6,335 nucleotides of DNA. Source: an uncultured Eubacteriales bacterium (GTDB lineage: Bacteria; Bacillota; Clostridia; Christensenellales; Pumilibacteraceae). Made by a program: the position numbers and the translations under genes. Within the stretch, counting starts at the first letter, position 1. Each line of letters begins with the position of its first letter. The stretch covers positions 1 through 6,335 of the forward strand of contig USBU01000075.1 of NCBI GenBank assembly GCA_900553005.1, read 5' to 3'. A model generated the notes under the pieces. The model searched no databases. It saw only the letters and a list, made by a program, of their open reading frames with translations, and had not been told where the DNA came from. Of the stretch, positions 1 through 6,218 are shown in pieces.

Positions 1-42
1 GTAGCTCCGTCTCGTGGGCTCGGAGATGTGTATAAGAGACAG
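1..42 (+). other. Nextera i7 index and Tn5 adapter (not biological)
   Basis: Bases 9-42 are the Illumina Nextera read-2 transposon adapter, ending with the 19-bp Tn5 mosaic end at 24-42 (AGATGTGTATAAGAGACAG). The eight bases before it, GTAGCTCC, sit exactly where the i7 index lies in a Nextera molecule and match, from memory, Nextera XT v2 index N718. The genomic insert therefore begins at base 43. The reading frame of the first gene stays open through the adapter and has a GTG at 28, which gives a false start and five false residues. The adapter match is certain by eye; the index name is recalled, not looked up. Confidence 0.98.
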
Positions 43-2811
43 GTTATGAATATTGGACTGGGCGTGCATATCGACGGCGCTGTTAATACGGCCGGAAACG
101 GCGGTTACAGTCTGGAGGTGTTTATTCCGTGGAGCTCGCTCGGCTACGACGCCAAGCCGGAAAGGGTCCGCAGCATGTTCACGATCGAAAGAAACGAGAA
201 AGCGGAAAACGAATCTCCTTTCGCCTGGGAGCTTATCGGTAAGCCCCTCGGGGTTACCTGGGACAGCGTGGGCACCTGGCACGTATTCGACGAAAACGGC
301 TTCTATATTGCGCCCGAGGGCGAAAACTTCGGTCACTATAAAGATAAAACATATACCGACGGTTTTGATTTAAGTCACGATAACGGAGAAAATCCCTACG
401 TCGATTCAACGGCAGGAGCGGACGCCAAGCTTTACGTCAAGGATTTTTACGATACTGTGCAGTATGCCGAAACGACGATAAAGATAAACGAAATTTATAA
501 CAACGACGGCTTTCCTAAGGTAGGCTTTATGTTTGCCGGCGATCCCGCTACGATAGGCGGCGAAACTCATTCGCGCTCCGTAATGGCGACGTTCGACGTT
601 TCCGCCGACGGGAAAAGGATAAACGGATTTTTCTCCACCGAGTCCCAGCTCGACCAGTTTTCCACATGGGACTGGGGATCTCCTAAGAAAATATCCGTGT
701 CCAACGCGTTTAACGTAACTGCTCAGGCGGCCACGATCGCGGTTTACCGCAACGGTGAAAAGTTTTATTATTTCGTAAACGGAATTCTGGTCGGAGAAAA
801 CACTTACGAATATATCGCCGCCGATACCAAGACTTTCGCGGCTATACTGTCTTTTAACGTGGGGGCAAGATACAGCGATTATATATTCCTGACGGGAGAG
901 GACGCTTCCGCCAAGGGAAATTCCATGATTTCCTCCGCCACCCCGTCGCATTACGACATCGACGGCGACGAGAGCGACTGGAGCGATTATTCGGGTACGG
1001 TGATAGGCTCCTGGGCTTACGACGGCAGCGGTAAGGAATTTACCGTAAAATCCATATTAAAGGACGACGGCCTGTATTTTCTGACAAAGGCCAAGCACGG
1101 TCTTTATCTTAGCGGCATCGCTCAGATAACCTGGAATTCCTCTATAGAGATAGGGCTTACGACACAAAACGGCACGGCGTCGCTTTCGTTGTTTGCGGCT
1201 CCCGGCCGCGCGGATATCATGACCGCAGTCATGAAAACCGACGATTCGGGGGTAAGCGGCTCTCCTACGCGCTATACCTCGGTTATCGAGGGATATATTC
1301 CCATGGATTTGCTGGACTATATGAATGCGGTTGTGGACGGCAAGGTGCGCATAGGCTTTGCATGGCGTACCGGCAACGGTGACGAAACGGTTAATGTTAA
1401 TAGCGATCCTAACGGCTCCGCGCTTGATTCGACTAAATACGAAGTAATAATGTCGCGCGGACGCAACGCGGATAAGCCTTACATATGGCATCCCTATAAT
1501 TCGGCTCCGTGGGAGAAGGATAAGCGCAGCTATGTCGGAGCGGAAGGCATTACCGTTTCGGGCAGGGCGGAGGAGCGTACCGTTGACGGTAAATCGGAGG
1601 ATTGGAATAACTTTAACGGTTATATCGCCAAGGCAGAGGGCGTTGCTACGATAAAGGACGGCGCGGTAACGATCGACGACCGCGGCTACGGCTTTACCTC
1701 CATGCTGCACAAGGGACGGGACGGACTGTATTTCTATACGGTCGCAAAGCACCGCAAATATAAGATAAGCGACGAAACCCTCGGCTGGCAGAGTAACTTC
1801 GTTATAGAGGCGGGTATAAGCAAAAACTCCGATAATACGGCCGTTGGCAGCGCCAGACAGTTCTTCTTTACGCCCGAAGGATGCATTCCGCACGGAGTTG
1901 TCATCGATTACGTCATGAGGACGGTCGGCAGCGACGCCGAGGGCTATACGACGATTACGGAGGGCTTTATACCGAACGCGGAGCTTGTAAACCCCAACGA
2001 CGAGGTGTTCGATAAGGCAACGGGGCTGGCTAAAGACGGCTACAGCGTGCGCGTCGGCGTAGCCTGGAGAACTCGGGACGACTATTTGCAGATTCAGAAC
2101 CGCGGCTACGACTGTTATTGGCAGACTCCGGAAACGGAAGGCTGGAATATACCCAATATGCTGTATTGCGACGAGGACGGACTTCGCACCTCGCAGTATA
2201 AGGCCGAAGCGTTTACGATCGACGGTAACGCCGACGACTGGAGCGAGGTCGGTGTTTTCGACAGCAGGACGGGCAACGATTCCACGCTCGGGAGCGATCA
2301 GCAAAGAAGCGTTGAAACAAAGGTTGCGTACAAGGACGAGGGACTCTATTTTGTCACCGTTGCAAAAACGTACAGCGTTGTAGGCTTCAACTATCAGACG
2401 GGTGCGCCCAATAACAGCAACGCTTTCCGTAACACCTCTATTGAGCTTCAGATTGAAAAGAGCGGCGGCGGAAACGCTCAGCTTTGGTTTGCGTCCTACG
2501 GCAACGTTCTGCCCGGTAAAATCGAATCGCGCTGTGAAATAACTTCCGAGTCGGTCACCGTCGGCGGCGAGCCGCGCACCAGATATACCGTCGTGATAGA
2601 AGGATTTATTTCCCAGGCGGCCATAAAGCAGCTGGCTGGACTTGATAATCCCGATTCGCTGAGTATGCTGGCGGTGTTTGCAAACGTTAATCCGCAAAAC
2701 GACGGCGTAAGCGGACAGTATTCCGATCCCATCGACGGCGGAGCCGTAAACGGCAACACGGCGTCCTTCTGGGGAACTTTCGGTTCCTATCATACCGTAA
2801 ATAAAAGCTGA
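43..2811 (+). CDS. Multidomain CBM9-like carbohydrate-binding protein, 5' truncated
   Basis: The C-terminal 922 residues of a protein that probably binds polysaccharides outside the cell; the true start lies beyond the insert, so no signal peptide can be judged. Residues are counted from base 43. Residues 1-90 are the end of a CBM9/DOMON-like module (LEVFIPWSSLGY, then WDSVGTWHVF). Residues about 127-288 look like a LamG/concanavalin jelly roll (AVYRNGEKFYYFVNGILVGE). Three further CBM9-like modules open with IDGDESDW (residue 306), VDGKSEDW (514) and IDGNADDW (726), each followed by an EG(Y/F)I(P/S) strand at EGYIP, EGFIP and EGFIS. The period of about 210 residues and the shared order of motifs show tandem duplication, although the copies are well diverged. 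The end (GTFGSYHTVNKS) has no LPXTG, dockerin, SLH repeat or membrane helix. A catalytic domain could lie in the missing part; none is visible here. CBM9-like modules usually bind sugar chains, but the ligand cannot be read from sequence. Confidence 0.85.
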   Translation, partial: VMNIGLGVHIDGAVNTAGNGGYSLEVFIPWSSLGYDAKPERVRSMFTIERNEKAENESPFAWELIGKPLGVTWDSVGTWHVFDENGFYIAPEGENFGHYKDKTYTDGFDLSHDNGENPYVDSTAGADAKLYVKDFYDTVQYAETTIKINEIYNNDGFPKVGFMFAGDPATIGGETHSRSVMATFDVSADGKRINGFFSTESQLDQFSTWDWGSPKKISVSNAFNVTAQAATIAVYRNGEKFYYFVNGILVGENTYEYIAADTKTFAAILSFNVGARYSDYIFLTGEDASAKGNSMISSATPSHYDIDGDESDWSDYSGTVIGSWAYDGSGKEFTVKSILKDDGLYFLTKAKHGLYLSGIAQITWNSSIEIGLTTQNGTASLSLFAAPGRADIMTAVMKTDDSGVSGSPTRYTSVIEGYIPMDLLDYMNAVVDGKVRIGFAWRTGNGDETVNVNSDPNGSALDSTKYEVIMSRGRNADKPYIWHPYNSAPWEKDKRSYVGAEGITVSGRAEERTVDGKSEDWNNFNGYIAKAEGVATIKDGAVTIDDRGYGFTSMLHKGRDGLYFYTVAKHRKYKISDETLGWQSNFVIEAGISKNSDNTAVGSARQFFFTPEGCIPHGVVIDYVMRTVGSDAEGYTTITEGFIPNAELVNPNDEVFDKATGLAKDGYSVRVGVAWRTRDDYLQIQNRGYDCYWQTPETEGWNIPNMLYCDEDGLRTSQYKAEAFTIDGNADDWSEVGVFDSRTGNDSTLGSDQQRSVETKVAYKDEGLYFVTVAKTYSVVGFNYQTGAPNNSNAFRNTSIELQIEKSGGGNAQLWFASYGNVLPGKIESRCEITSESVTVGGEPRTRYTVVIEGFISQAAIKQLAGLDNPDSLSMLAVFANVNPQNDGVSGQYSDPIDGGAVNGNTASFWGTFGSYHTVNKS

Positions 2812-2841
2812 CGCCGGTTAAATAGGATTTTTACCGCATCA

Positions 2842-2883
2842 AAAGGGGAATCCCGTTTAAGGGATTCCCCTTTATTATGTTTT
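2842..2883 (+). terminator. Intrinsic terminator of the CBM9-like gene, probably bidirectional
   Basis: A perfect 13-bp stem, AAAGGGGAATCCC (2842-2854) with GGGATTCCCCTTT (2861-2873), closes on the six-base loop GTTTAA. It begins 30 bp after the stop codon and is followed by the T-rich TTTATTATGTTTT. Read on the - strand, the stem is followed by CCCCTTTT, so it could also stop transcription arriving from the convergent araC-type gene, for which I see no clear closer terminator. Confidence 0.93.
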
Positions 2884-3027
2884 AAAATATTGCTTCTGAT
2901 TTTCCGTACAGCGTTGGCCGCCGGGATAAGCTTTCCGCATTGGCCGACGTTTTAACAGGCAAGAGGATTGGCTTGCTTGCGGCTTAAAAAAGGCTTGCTT
3001 TAGCGCGCATTTTCAGCCGCGATAGTT

Positions 3028-3828
3028 TTATAATCTGTTTCCGTAAATCTCCCTGAATTTTTTAGGGGAGCAGCCTGTCGCCGACTTAAACAATTTGGAA
3101 AAGTACGCGGCGTCGTAGTAGCCTGCGTCCGCCATTACTTCGTTTATCGGCGCATCGGTATTCTCCAGCAGCGATTTAGCTTTTTCCAGCTTCAACATAT
3201 TCATATATTTCATGGGAGAGATTCCCGTGCGCTCTTTAAATTTTCGTATAAAGTAGTTAGGGCTTAAATTTGCTTCGCCGGCCATGGCCGCGACGGTCAG
3301 CTTGTCGCCGGGCATTTTTTCCGCCGCTTTTATCGCCGCGTTTATTTCGTCGTCCGGCTTGTTTTTCAGTTTTGCTTCCGATTTTTCATAGTAATATCCG
3401 ACGATCAGCGCCGCCGAACCCGCCGTAAGCGCCGCATCGGCCGGTGCGGACCTGGCGGCGTGCAGCAATAGTCCGTCAAACAGAGTATTGACGTATTCCG
3501 GCTCGGTAACCTTTATCTTTTCGGGGATTAAAAGCGAATTTGGCGAAACGCCGCCGCAGACGAGGTCAAAGTGAAACCAGTATTTTTCGGCGTAGCCCTC
3601 TTTGCCCAACCGATACGAATGCTCCGTGCCGGGCGGTATAAGCGTCATTTCGTTTTTCCCGACTCGGTATAAATTTCCTCCCGCGCGTATTTCCACGCTT
3701 CCGTCCGTTACGTAGTACAGCTTCCCGTTGGGACAGACGGTTTTATCGGCTCTCCAGCTTTTGCTTAGCCGCAGTCTGCCGCCGTAATAATAAGTGATCT
3801 TTAATTCCTTAAAGGGTATCGCATTCAT
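3028..3828 (-). CDS. AraC-family transcriptional regulator
   Basis: A complete 266-residue protein of the usual AraC/XylS two-domain size. Residues about 20-90 form a cupin-like sensor (LYYVTDGSVEIRAGG, then NEMTLIPPGTEHSYRL), which in this family typically binds a small ligand such as a sugar. Residues about 163-264 form the DNA-binding domain with two helix-turn-helix units: LTVAAMAGEANLSPNYFIRKFK (178-199, first recognition helix) and INEVMADAGYYDAAYFSKLF (228-247), followed by the family signature end TGCSPKKFRE. The start at 3828 is supported by GGAG (3839-3842 on the - strand), ten bases upstream. It is divergent from the GH29 fucosidase gene across 169 bp, the common layout for a local regulator and its target. 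I infer it activates that gene in response to fucose or a fucosylated glycan and may control itself. The ligand is not determined by the sequence. Confidence 0.95.
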   Translation of the reverse strand: MNAIPFKELKITYYYGGRLRLSKSWRADKTVCPNGKLYYVTDGSVEIRAGGNLYRVGKNEMTLIPPGTEHSYRLGKEGYAEKYWFHFDLVCGGVSPNSLLIPEKIKVTEPEYVNTLFDGLLLHAARSAPADAALTAGSAALIVGYYYEKSEAKLKNKPDDEINAAIKAAEKMPGDKLTVAAMAGEANLSPNYFIRKFKERTGISPMKYMNMLKLEKAKSLLENTDAPINEVMADAGYYDAAYFSKLFKSATGCSPKKFREIYGNRL

Positions 3829-3860
3829 AAATTTTCATCTCCGATCCGTCAGATAACCGG

Positions 3861-3889
3861 GTTTTATCATAAAATTGTAAATTTGTCAA
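3861..3889 (-). promoter_or_regulatory. Promoter of the AraC-type regulator gene
   Basis: On the - strand, a perfect -35 TTGACA (3884-3889) is separated by 17 bp from TAAAAC (3861-3866). An extended -10 TG (3868-3869) sits one base upstream of the -10. The start codon is 32 bp beyond the -10. The left arm of the AATTGTAAA inverted repeat lies inside the spacer, so a bound protein would interfere with RNA polymerase here, as expected for autoregulation. Spacing and hexamers are read directly; use in the cell is inferred. Confidence 0.75.
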
Positions 3890-3913
3890 TAATTAAGATA
3901 ATTTTTTACAATT
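3873..3913. promoter_or_regulatory. Inverted repeat, candidate operator between divergent genes
   Basis: AATTGTAAA (3873-3881) and TTTACAATT (3905-3913) are perfect 9-bp inverted copies separated by 23 bp. The left arm lies within the araC-gene promoter spacer and the right arm about 41 bp upstream of the fucosidase -10. This suits a regulator that represses its own promoter while acting on the other. The arms are AT-rich, so chance occurrence is not excluded. Confidence 0.5.
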
Positions 3914-3954
3914 ATTTGATAGAAAAATCATAAATTTTCAGCCGCGCGCCGCGT

Positions 3955-3960
3955 TATAAT
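3955..3960 (+). promoter_or_regulatory. -10 of the fucosidase promoter, lacking a -35
   Basis: A perfect TATAAT lies 37 bp upstream of the fucosidase ATG. At spacings of 16-18 bp upstream there are only AT-rich hexamers such as AAATTT, with no resemblance to TTGACA. The spacer carries the GC-rich block GCCGCGCGCCGCG. A good -10 without a -35 is typical of activator-dependent promoters, and the right copy of the 13-bp repeat covers that position. Confidence 0.65.
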
Positions 3961-3997
3961 TGATTTATGGCAAACGGCCGAGTAAAAGGAGAAAATT

Positions 3998-5281
3998 ATG
4001 GGAAGATATGACGATATTATAAAGCGCACCGAGGAGTTTAGGCGAGACAGATTCGGTATGTTTATTCATTGGGGTCTGTATTCGGTGCGGGCAAAGCATG
4101 AATGGACCAAAAAGCGCGACGCGCTTACCGACGAGCAGTACGGAAAATATTTCGACAGCTTTACGGCCGAGGGCTACGATCCCGCAGATTGGGCGAAAAC
4201 CGCTAAAAAAGCGGGAATGAAATATGCCGTGCTGACAACCAAGCATCACGAGGGCTTTTGTCTTTTTGACAGCGCTTATACGGATTATAAAGCGACCAAC
4301 ACGCCCGCCGGACGGGATCTTGTGAGGGAATTTGTGGACGCTTTCCGCGCCGAGGGTATAAAAATAGGCTTTTACTATTCGCTTCTCGATTGGCATCATC
4401 CCGATTATCCGCATTTTTCGGATTCGCATCATCCTATGTACGGCAATCCGGATTATCCCGACGAGGGCAGGGATTTTTCGCGCTATGTAGAATATATGCA
4501 TAATCAGGTGCGCGAGCTTTGCAGTAATTACGGTAAAATCGACATAATGTGGTTCGATTTTTCTTACGGGGATATGCGCGGCGAAAAATGGCGCGCGTCC
4601 GACCTTGTAAAAACAGTGCGCGCTCTTCAGCCGGGAATCGTCATAGACAACCGCCTGGACTGTAAAAGTTATCCCAATCAGGACGAAGCGCCCGAGTACG
4701 CCGGAGATTTCTTTTCTCCTGAGCAGTTCGTGCCGTCGGACGGGCTTAAGGATTCGCTCTTGCGGCCGCTTCCTTGGGAGGCTTGCGTTACCACTCAGTA
4801 CGACAGCTGGGGCTATAGGGCCGACAACGATAATTTTATGAATGCGCGCGACATTATACACATGCTTGTGGATTGCGTATCTAAAAACGGAAATCTGCTG
4901 CTCAACGTAGGGCCGGACGGCAAAGGCCGCCTGCCTAAAACCGTAAAAGCCGTGCTTTCGGAGGTCGGCGACTGGATGAGCGACAACGGCGCTTCGGTTT
5001 ACGGCTGCGGCTCTGTTGAGCTTCCTCGTCCGGAATGGGGCAGACTGACCGGCGACGGGAAATATATTTACGCGCATTTTTTCGATAAAATCGGTTTTTG
5101 CGCTCAGGTCAAAGGACTTAAACGGGAGGCTGTCGATTATGCCTTACGCCTGGCCGACAACAGCGAGGTCGCTTTAAGTGGCTTCTTAAACGCTGGCGCG
5201 GAGTACGTTTCGATATACTTTCCTCGGGCGGATCTTGCGGACAAAAACGATACTGTCGTTAAATTCGTTCTTAAAAAATAA
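3998..5281 (+). CDS. GH29 alpha-L-fucosidase, cytoplasmic
   Basis: A complete 427-residue glycoside hydrolase family 29 enzyme, which removes terminal alpha-L-fucose with retention of configuration. Family hallmarks in order: RFGMFIHWGLYS (H24-W25-G26), TTKHHEGF (H83-H84-E85), YYSLLDWHHPDY, IDIMWFDF with the predicted nucleophile D187, FSPEQ (241-243), PWEACVT with E261 as an acid/base candidate, DSWGY, and NLLLNVGPDGKG. A short C-terminal beta-rich tail follows the barrel. The acid/base assignment is the least certain because its position varies within the family. There is no signal peptide or extra binding module, so it probably works in the cytoplasm on imported fucosylated oligosaccharides or glycosides. 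The ATG at 3998 has AGGAG (3987-3991) six bases upstream. It faces the AraC-type gene and stands alone: no transporter or fucose catabolic gene follows before the tRNA gene. Linkage preference cannot be read from the sequence. Confidence 0.96.
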   Translation: MGRYDDIIKRTEEFRRDRFGMFIHWGLYSVRAKHEWTKKRDALTDEQYGKYFDSFTAEGYDPADWAKTAKKAGMKYAVLTTKHHEGFCLFDSAYTDYKATNTPAGRDLVREFVDAFRAEGIKIGFYYSLLDWHHPDYPHFSDSHHPMYGNPDYPDEGRDFSRYVEYMHNQVRELCSNYGKIDIMWFDFSYGDMRGEKWRASDLVKTVRALQPGIVIDNRLDCKSYPNQDEAPEYAGDFFSPEQFVPSDGLKDSLLRPLPWEACVTTQYDSWGYRADNDNFMNARDIIHMLVDCVSKNGNLLLNVGPDGKGRLPKTVKAVLSEVGDWMSDNGASVYGCGSVELPRPEWGRLTGDGKYIYAHFFDKIGFCAQVKGLKREAVDYALRLADNSEVALSGFLNAGAEYVSIYFPRADLADKNDTVVKFVLKK

Positions 5282-5630
5282 TTTGCGGTCTTACGTTTGT
5301 TTTTAGTTTAAGTTTTATTTTTTTCCGCGGCCACAGCGGGTGGGCGCGCAGTTTGGTCCGACGTTTAACGGCATAAATCCTATTCGCCGAAACGCCGGAC
5401 GTTTTAGTGCGTCGGGGACTTAATTAAAAAAGACCGCGACTTGGACGGCGCTCTTTTTAGCTTTGATAATCAAAAAAGCTTTATATGGCTTTTATGTAAT
5501 ATGGCCGAATAACGGAAATGCGTCTTGACAAAGGAGTGGAATTCGTTTCCGATAATAAAGTTTTACTGTTTTTCCGACGAAACCCGATACGCGCGAGCCG
5601 CCAAAAATTTGTTAAAACCGCTTTCGTGGC
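5282..5630. other. Intergenic region after the fucosidase gene
   Basis: No convincing gene. It opens with a T-rich run (5297-5324), then a GC-rich stretch around 5325-5415 and the hairpin at 5427-5458 described separately. A weak 6-bp hairpin, AAAAGC (5474-5479) with GCTTTT (5488-5493), follows. Short open frames here run on into the tRNA gene or its terminator and lack ribosome binding sites. Confidence 0.7.
5427..5460 (+). terminator. Probable terminator of the fucosidase gene
   Basis: AAAAAGA (5427-5433) pairs with TCTTTTT (5452-5458). After one C-C mismatch the stem continues with CGC (5435-5437) and GCG (5448-5450). The ten-base loop is GACTTGGACG. The T run lies within the 3' arm. It is about 145 bp beyond the stop codon and weaker than the terminator of the CBM9-like gene. 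The A and T runs at both ends would allow use in either direction. Confidence 0.5.
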
Positions 5631-5688
5631 AAAGAAAAAACGCCTATTGCCGTCCGACCGCAAAATCGGAATTGCAATAGGCATTTTA
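5631..5688 (-). terminator. Terminator of the tRNA-Pro gene
   Basis: Read on the - strand, GCCTATTGC (5674-5682) pairs with GCAATAGGC (5642-5650). The stem can extend outward by a T-G pair and four A-T pairs. Inside the loop TCCGA and TCGGA form a second small stem, giving a compound hairpin. The 3' side is followed by TTTTTTCTTT (5631-5640). It starts a few bases after the encoded CCA end of the tRNA, as expected for a single-gene tRNA unit. Confidence 0.88.
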
Positions 5689-5690
5689 AA

Positions 5691-5767
5691 TGGTCTGAGT
5701 GAGAAGATTTGAACTTCCGACCTCTTGAACCCCATTCAAGCGCGCTACCGAACTGCGCTACACCCAG
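5691..5767 (-). tRNA. tRNA-Pro (anticodon GGG)
   Basis: A 77-nt tRNA with the CCA encoded (5691-5693). The acceptor CTGGGTG (5761-5767) pairs with CACTCAG (5695-5701), with one G-U pair. The D arm is GCGC/GCGC with loop AGTTCGGTA. The anticodon arm CTTGA/TCAAG carries the loop ATGGGGT, giving anticodon GGG after U33. The variable loop has five bases (AGGTC), and the T arm GGAAG/CTTCT has the loop TTCAAAT. The first pair C1-G72 and discriminator A73 (5694) agree with bacterial proline tRNA identity. It reads CCC and CCU codons. It has its own promoter and terminator and is not part of a tRNA cluster within this window. Confidence 0.97.
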
Positions 5768-5786
5768 TCACGTTCTTCGGGCTATT

Positions 5787-5815
5787 ATTATATCACAAGG
5801 TTATTTTAAATGCAA
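5787..5815 (-). promoter_or_regulatory. Promoter of the tRNA-Pro gene
   Basis: On the - strand, TTGCAT (5810-5815) is separated by 17 bp from a perfect TATAAT (5787-5792). An extended TG lies one base upstream of the -10. The mature tRNA begins 20 bp after the -10, leaving a short 5' leader of about a dozen bases for RNase P to remove. Confidence 0.85.
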
Positions 5816-5912
5816 GCGATTTTTCTAAAATAATTGCCGTGCGTACAGGTAAATATTTTTTTTGTCCGCCTTACGCCAAACGGCTGAGACGGAAGCAAAC
5901 GATTTTTTTACA

Positions 5913-5965
5913 GGCTTTAAAAATGGCGGAGATGAGGCTTTAAAAGCATCCTGATTTTTAAAGCC
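5913..5965. repeat. Three-part repeat with two alternative hairpins
   Basis: GGCTTTAAAAA (5913-5923) and GGCTTTAAAA (5936-5945) are direct copies, and both can pair with TTTTTAAAGCC (5955-5965). The nearer pairing gives a 10-bp stem with a ten-base loop; the farther gives 11 bp with a 31-base loop. The two pairings exclude each other. On the + strand a short GCGC-TAATG-GCGC stem (5966-5978) and AGTCTTTTT follow, which resembles a weak terminator. Confidence 0.5.
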
Positions 5966-5995
5966 GCGCTAATGGCGCAGTCTTTTTAAGAATGC

Positions 5996-6043
5996 AAGGA
6001 GGTCTCCTTTAACATTATATTTATTTGTTTATCGCGCGGTGAA
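5996..6043 (-). promoter_or_regulatory. Possible promoter with palindrome at its start site
   Basis: On the - strand, TTCACC (6038-6043) is 18 bp from a perfect TATAAT (6014-6019). The palindrome AAGGAG-GT-CTCCTT (5996-6009) lies where transcription would begin, a usual operator position. No coding sequence follows: a TTG after the AAGGAG-like bases reaches a stop within three codons. If real, it would make an untranslated RNA or a leader reading toward the tRNA gene. Evidence is motif-level only. Confidence 0.3.
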
Positions 6044-6063
6044 ATATTGTTTAAGCGTGACGG

Positions 6064-6106
6064 AAAAAAATCATGCCGTCTTTATTTTTTAAGGCGCGCG
6101 GACGGC
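6064..6106 (-). terminator. Weak terminator candidate after the XRE-type gene
   Basis: On the - strand, GCCGTC (6101-6106) pairs with GACGGC (6075-6080) around a 20-base loop, and ATGATTTTTTT follows (T run at 6064-6070). The 6-bp stem and large loop make it weak. Its place, 113 bp after the XRE stop, and its orientation suit termination of that gene. Confidence 0.4.
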
Positions 6107-6218
6107 GTCGAAGCTTGCGGCCAAACGGCTTACTTAACGCCGGATCGGAGAGGGAAAAATCGCGGCTTGGCGTTTTCTTTCGATAATACTGCTATTTGCC
6201 GGCGGCTGAAGATTTATA

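Larger units (their letters stand above)
3825..3940. repeat. 13-bp direct repeat flanking the divergent control region
   Basis: TCATAAATTTTCA occurs perfectly at 3825-3837, over the start codon and leader of the araC-type gene, and at 3928-3940, over the expected -35 region of the fucosidase gene. The copies are 103 bp apart, close to ten helical turns. The first seven bases, TCATAAA, also occur at 3867-3873, which is 42 bp (about four turns) from the left copy. The layout suggests protein-binding sites, most simply for the AraC-type protein, but binding is inferred. Confidence 0.5.
5816..6218. other. Intergenic region between the XRE fragment and tRNA-Pro
   Basis: No open frame here has both a ribosome binding site and a recognisable product. 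The stretch contains three copies of an 11-bp inverted/direct motif (5913-5965), a 14-bp near-continuous palindrome (5996-6009) beside a possible - strand promoter, and a weak terminator-like hairpin at 6064-6106. The density of inverted repeats would suit regulatory DNA or a small RNA, but nothing here matches a family I recognise. Confidence 0.6.

Noticed and set aside
28..42. GTG start and first five residues of the left-hand gene
   Set aside because: They are encoded by the Tn5 mosaic end of the sequencing adapter; the real gene begins upstream of the insert.
1057..2793. Long 578-codon open frame on the - strand opposite the CBM9-like gene
   Set aside because: It has no domain signature or ribosome binding site and lies fully antisense to a gene with clear repeated modules; it follows from the codon bias of the + strand gene.
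2970..3000. Direct repeat GGCTTGCTT at 2970-2978 and 2992-3000
   Set aside because: Only 9 bp, in a short intergenic gap downstream of the araC-type gene, with no further copies and no partner structure strong enough to call a terminator.
3966..3998. Alternative ATG at 3966 upstream of the fucosidase gene
   Set aside because: It is in a different frame from the GH29 coding sequence and lacks a ribosome binding site; the ATG at 3998 has AGGAG at the right distance.
3965..5077. 370-codon open frame on the - strand opposite the fucosidase gene
   Set aside because: It is antisense to conserved GH29 motifs and has no recognisable domain of its own.
5518..5712. 64-codon frame on the + strand
   Set aside because: It runs through the tRNA terminator into the antisense of the tRNA 3' end and has no convincing ribosome binding site or homology signal.
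5481..5735. 84-codon frame on the - strand (protein beginning MGFKRSEVQIF)
   Set aside because: It starts inside the tRNA-Pro anticodon arm and runs through the tRNA and its terminator; this is a typical translated-tRNA artefact.
5725..5943. 72-codon frame on the + strand
   Set aside because: Its start lies antisense within the tRNA and it crosses the tRNA promoter; composition is not protein-like.
5871..6130. CCAAACGGCT repeated at 5876-5885 and 6121-6130
   Set aside because: Two 10-bp copies 245 bp apart without flanking similarity; not enough to propose an attachment site or repeat family.
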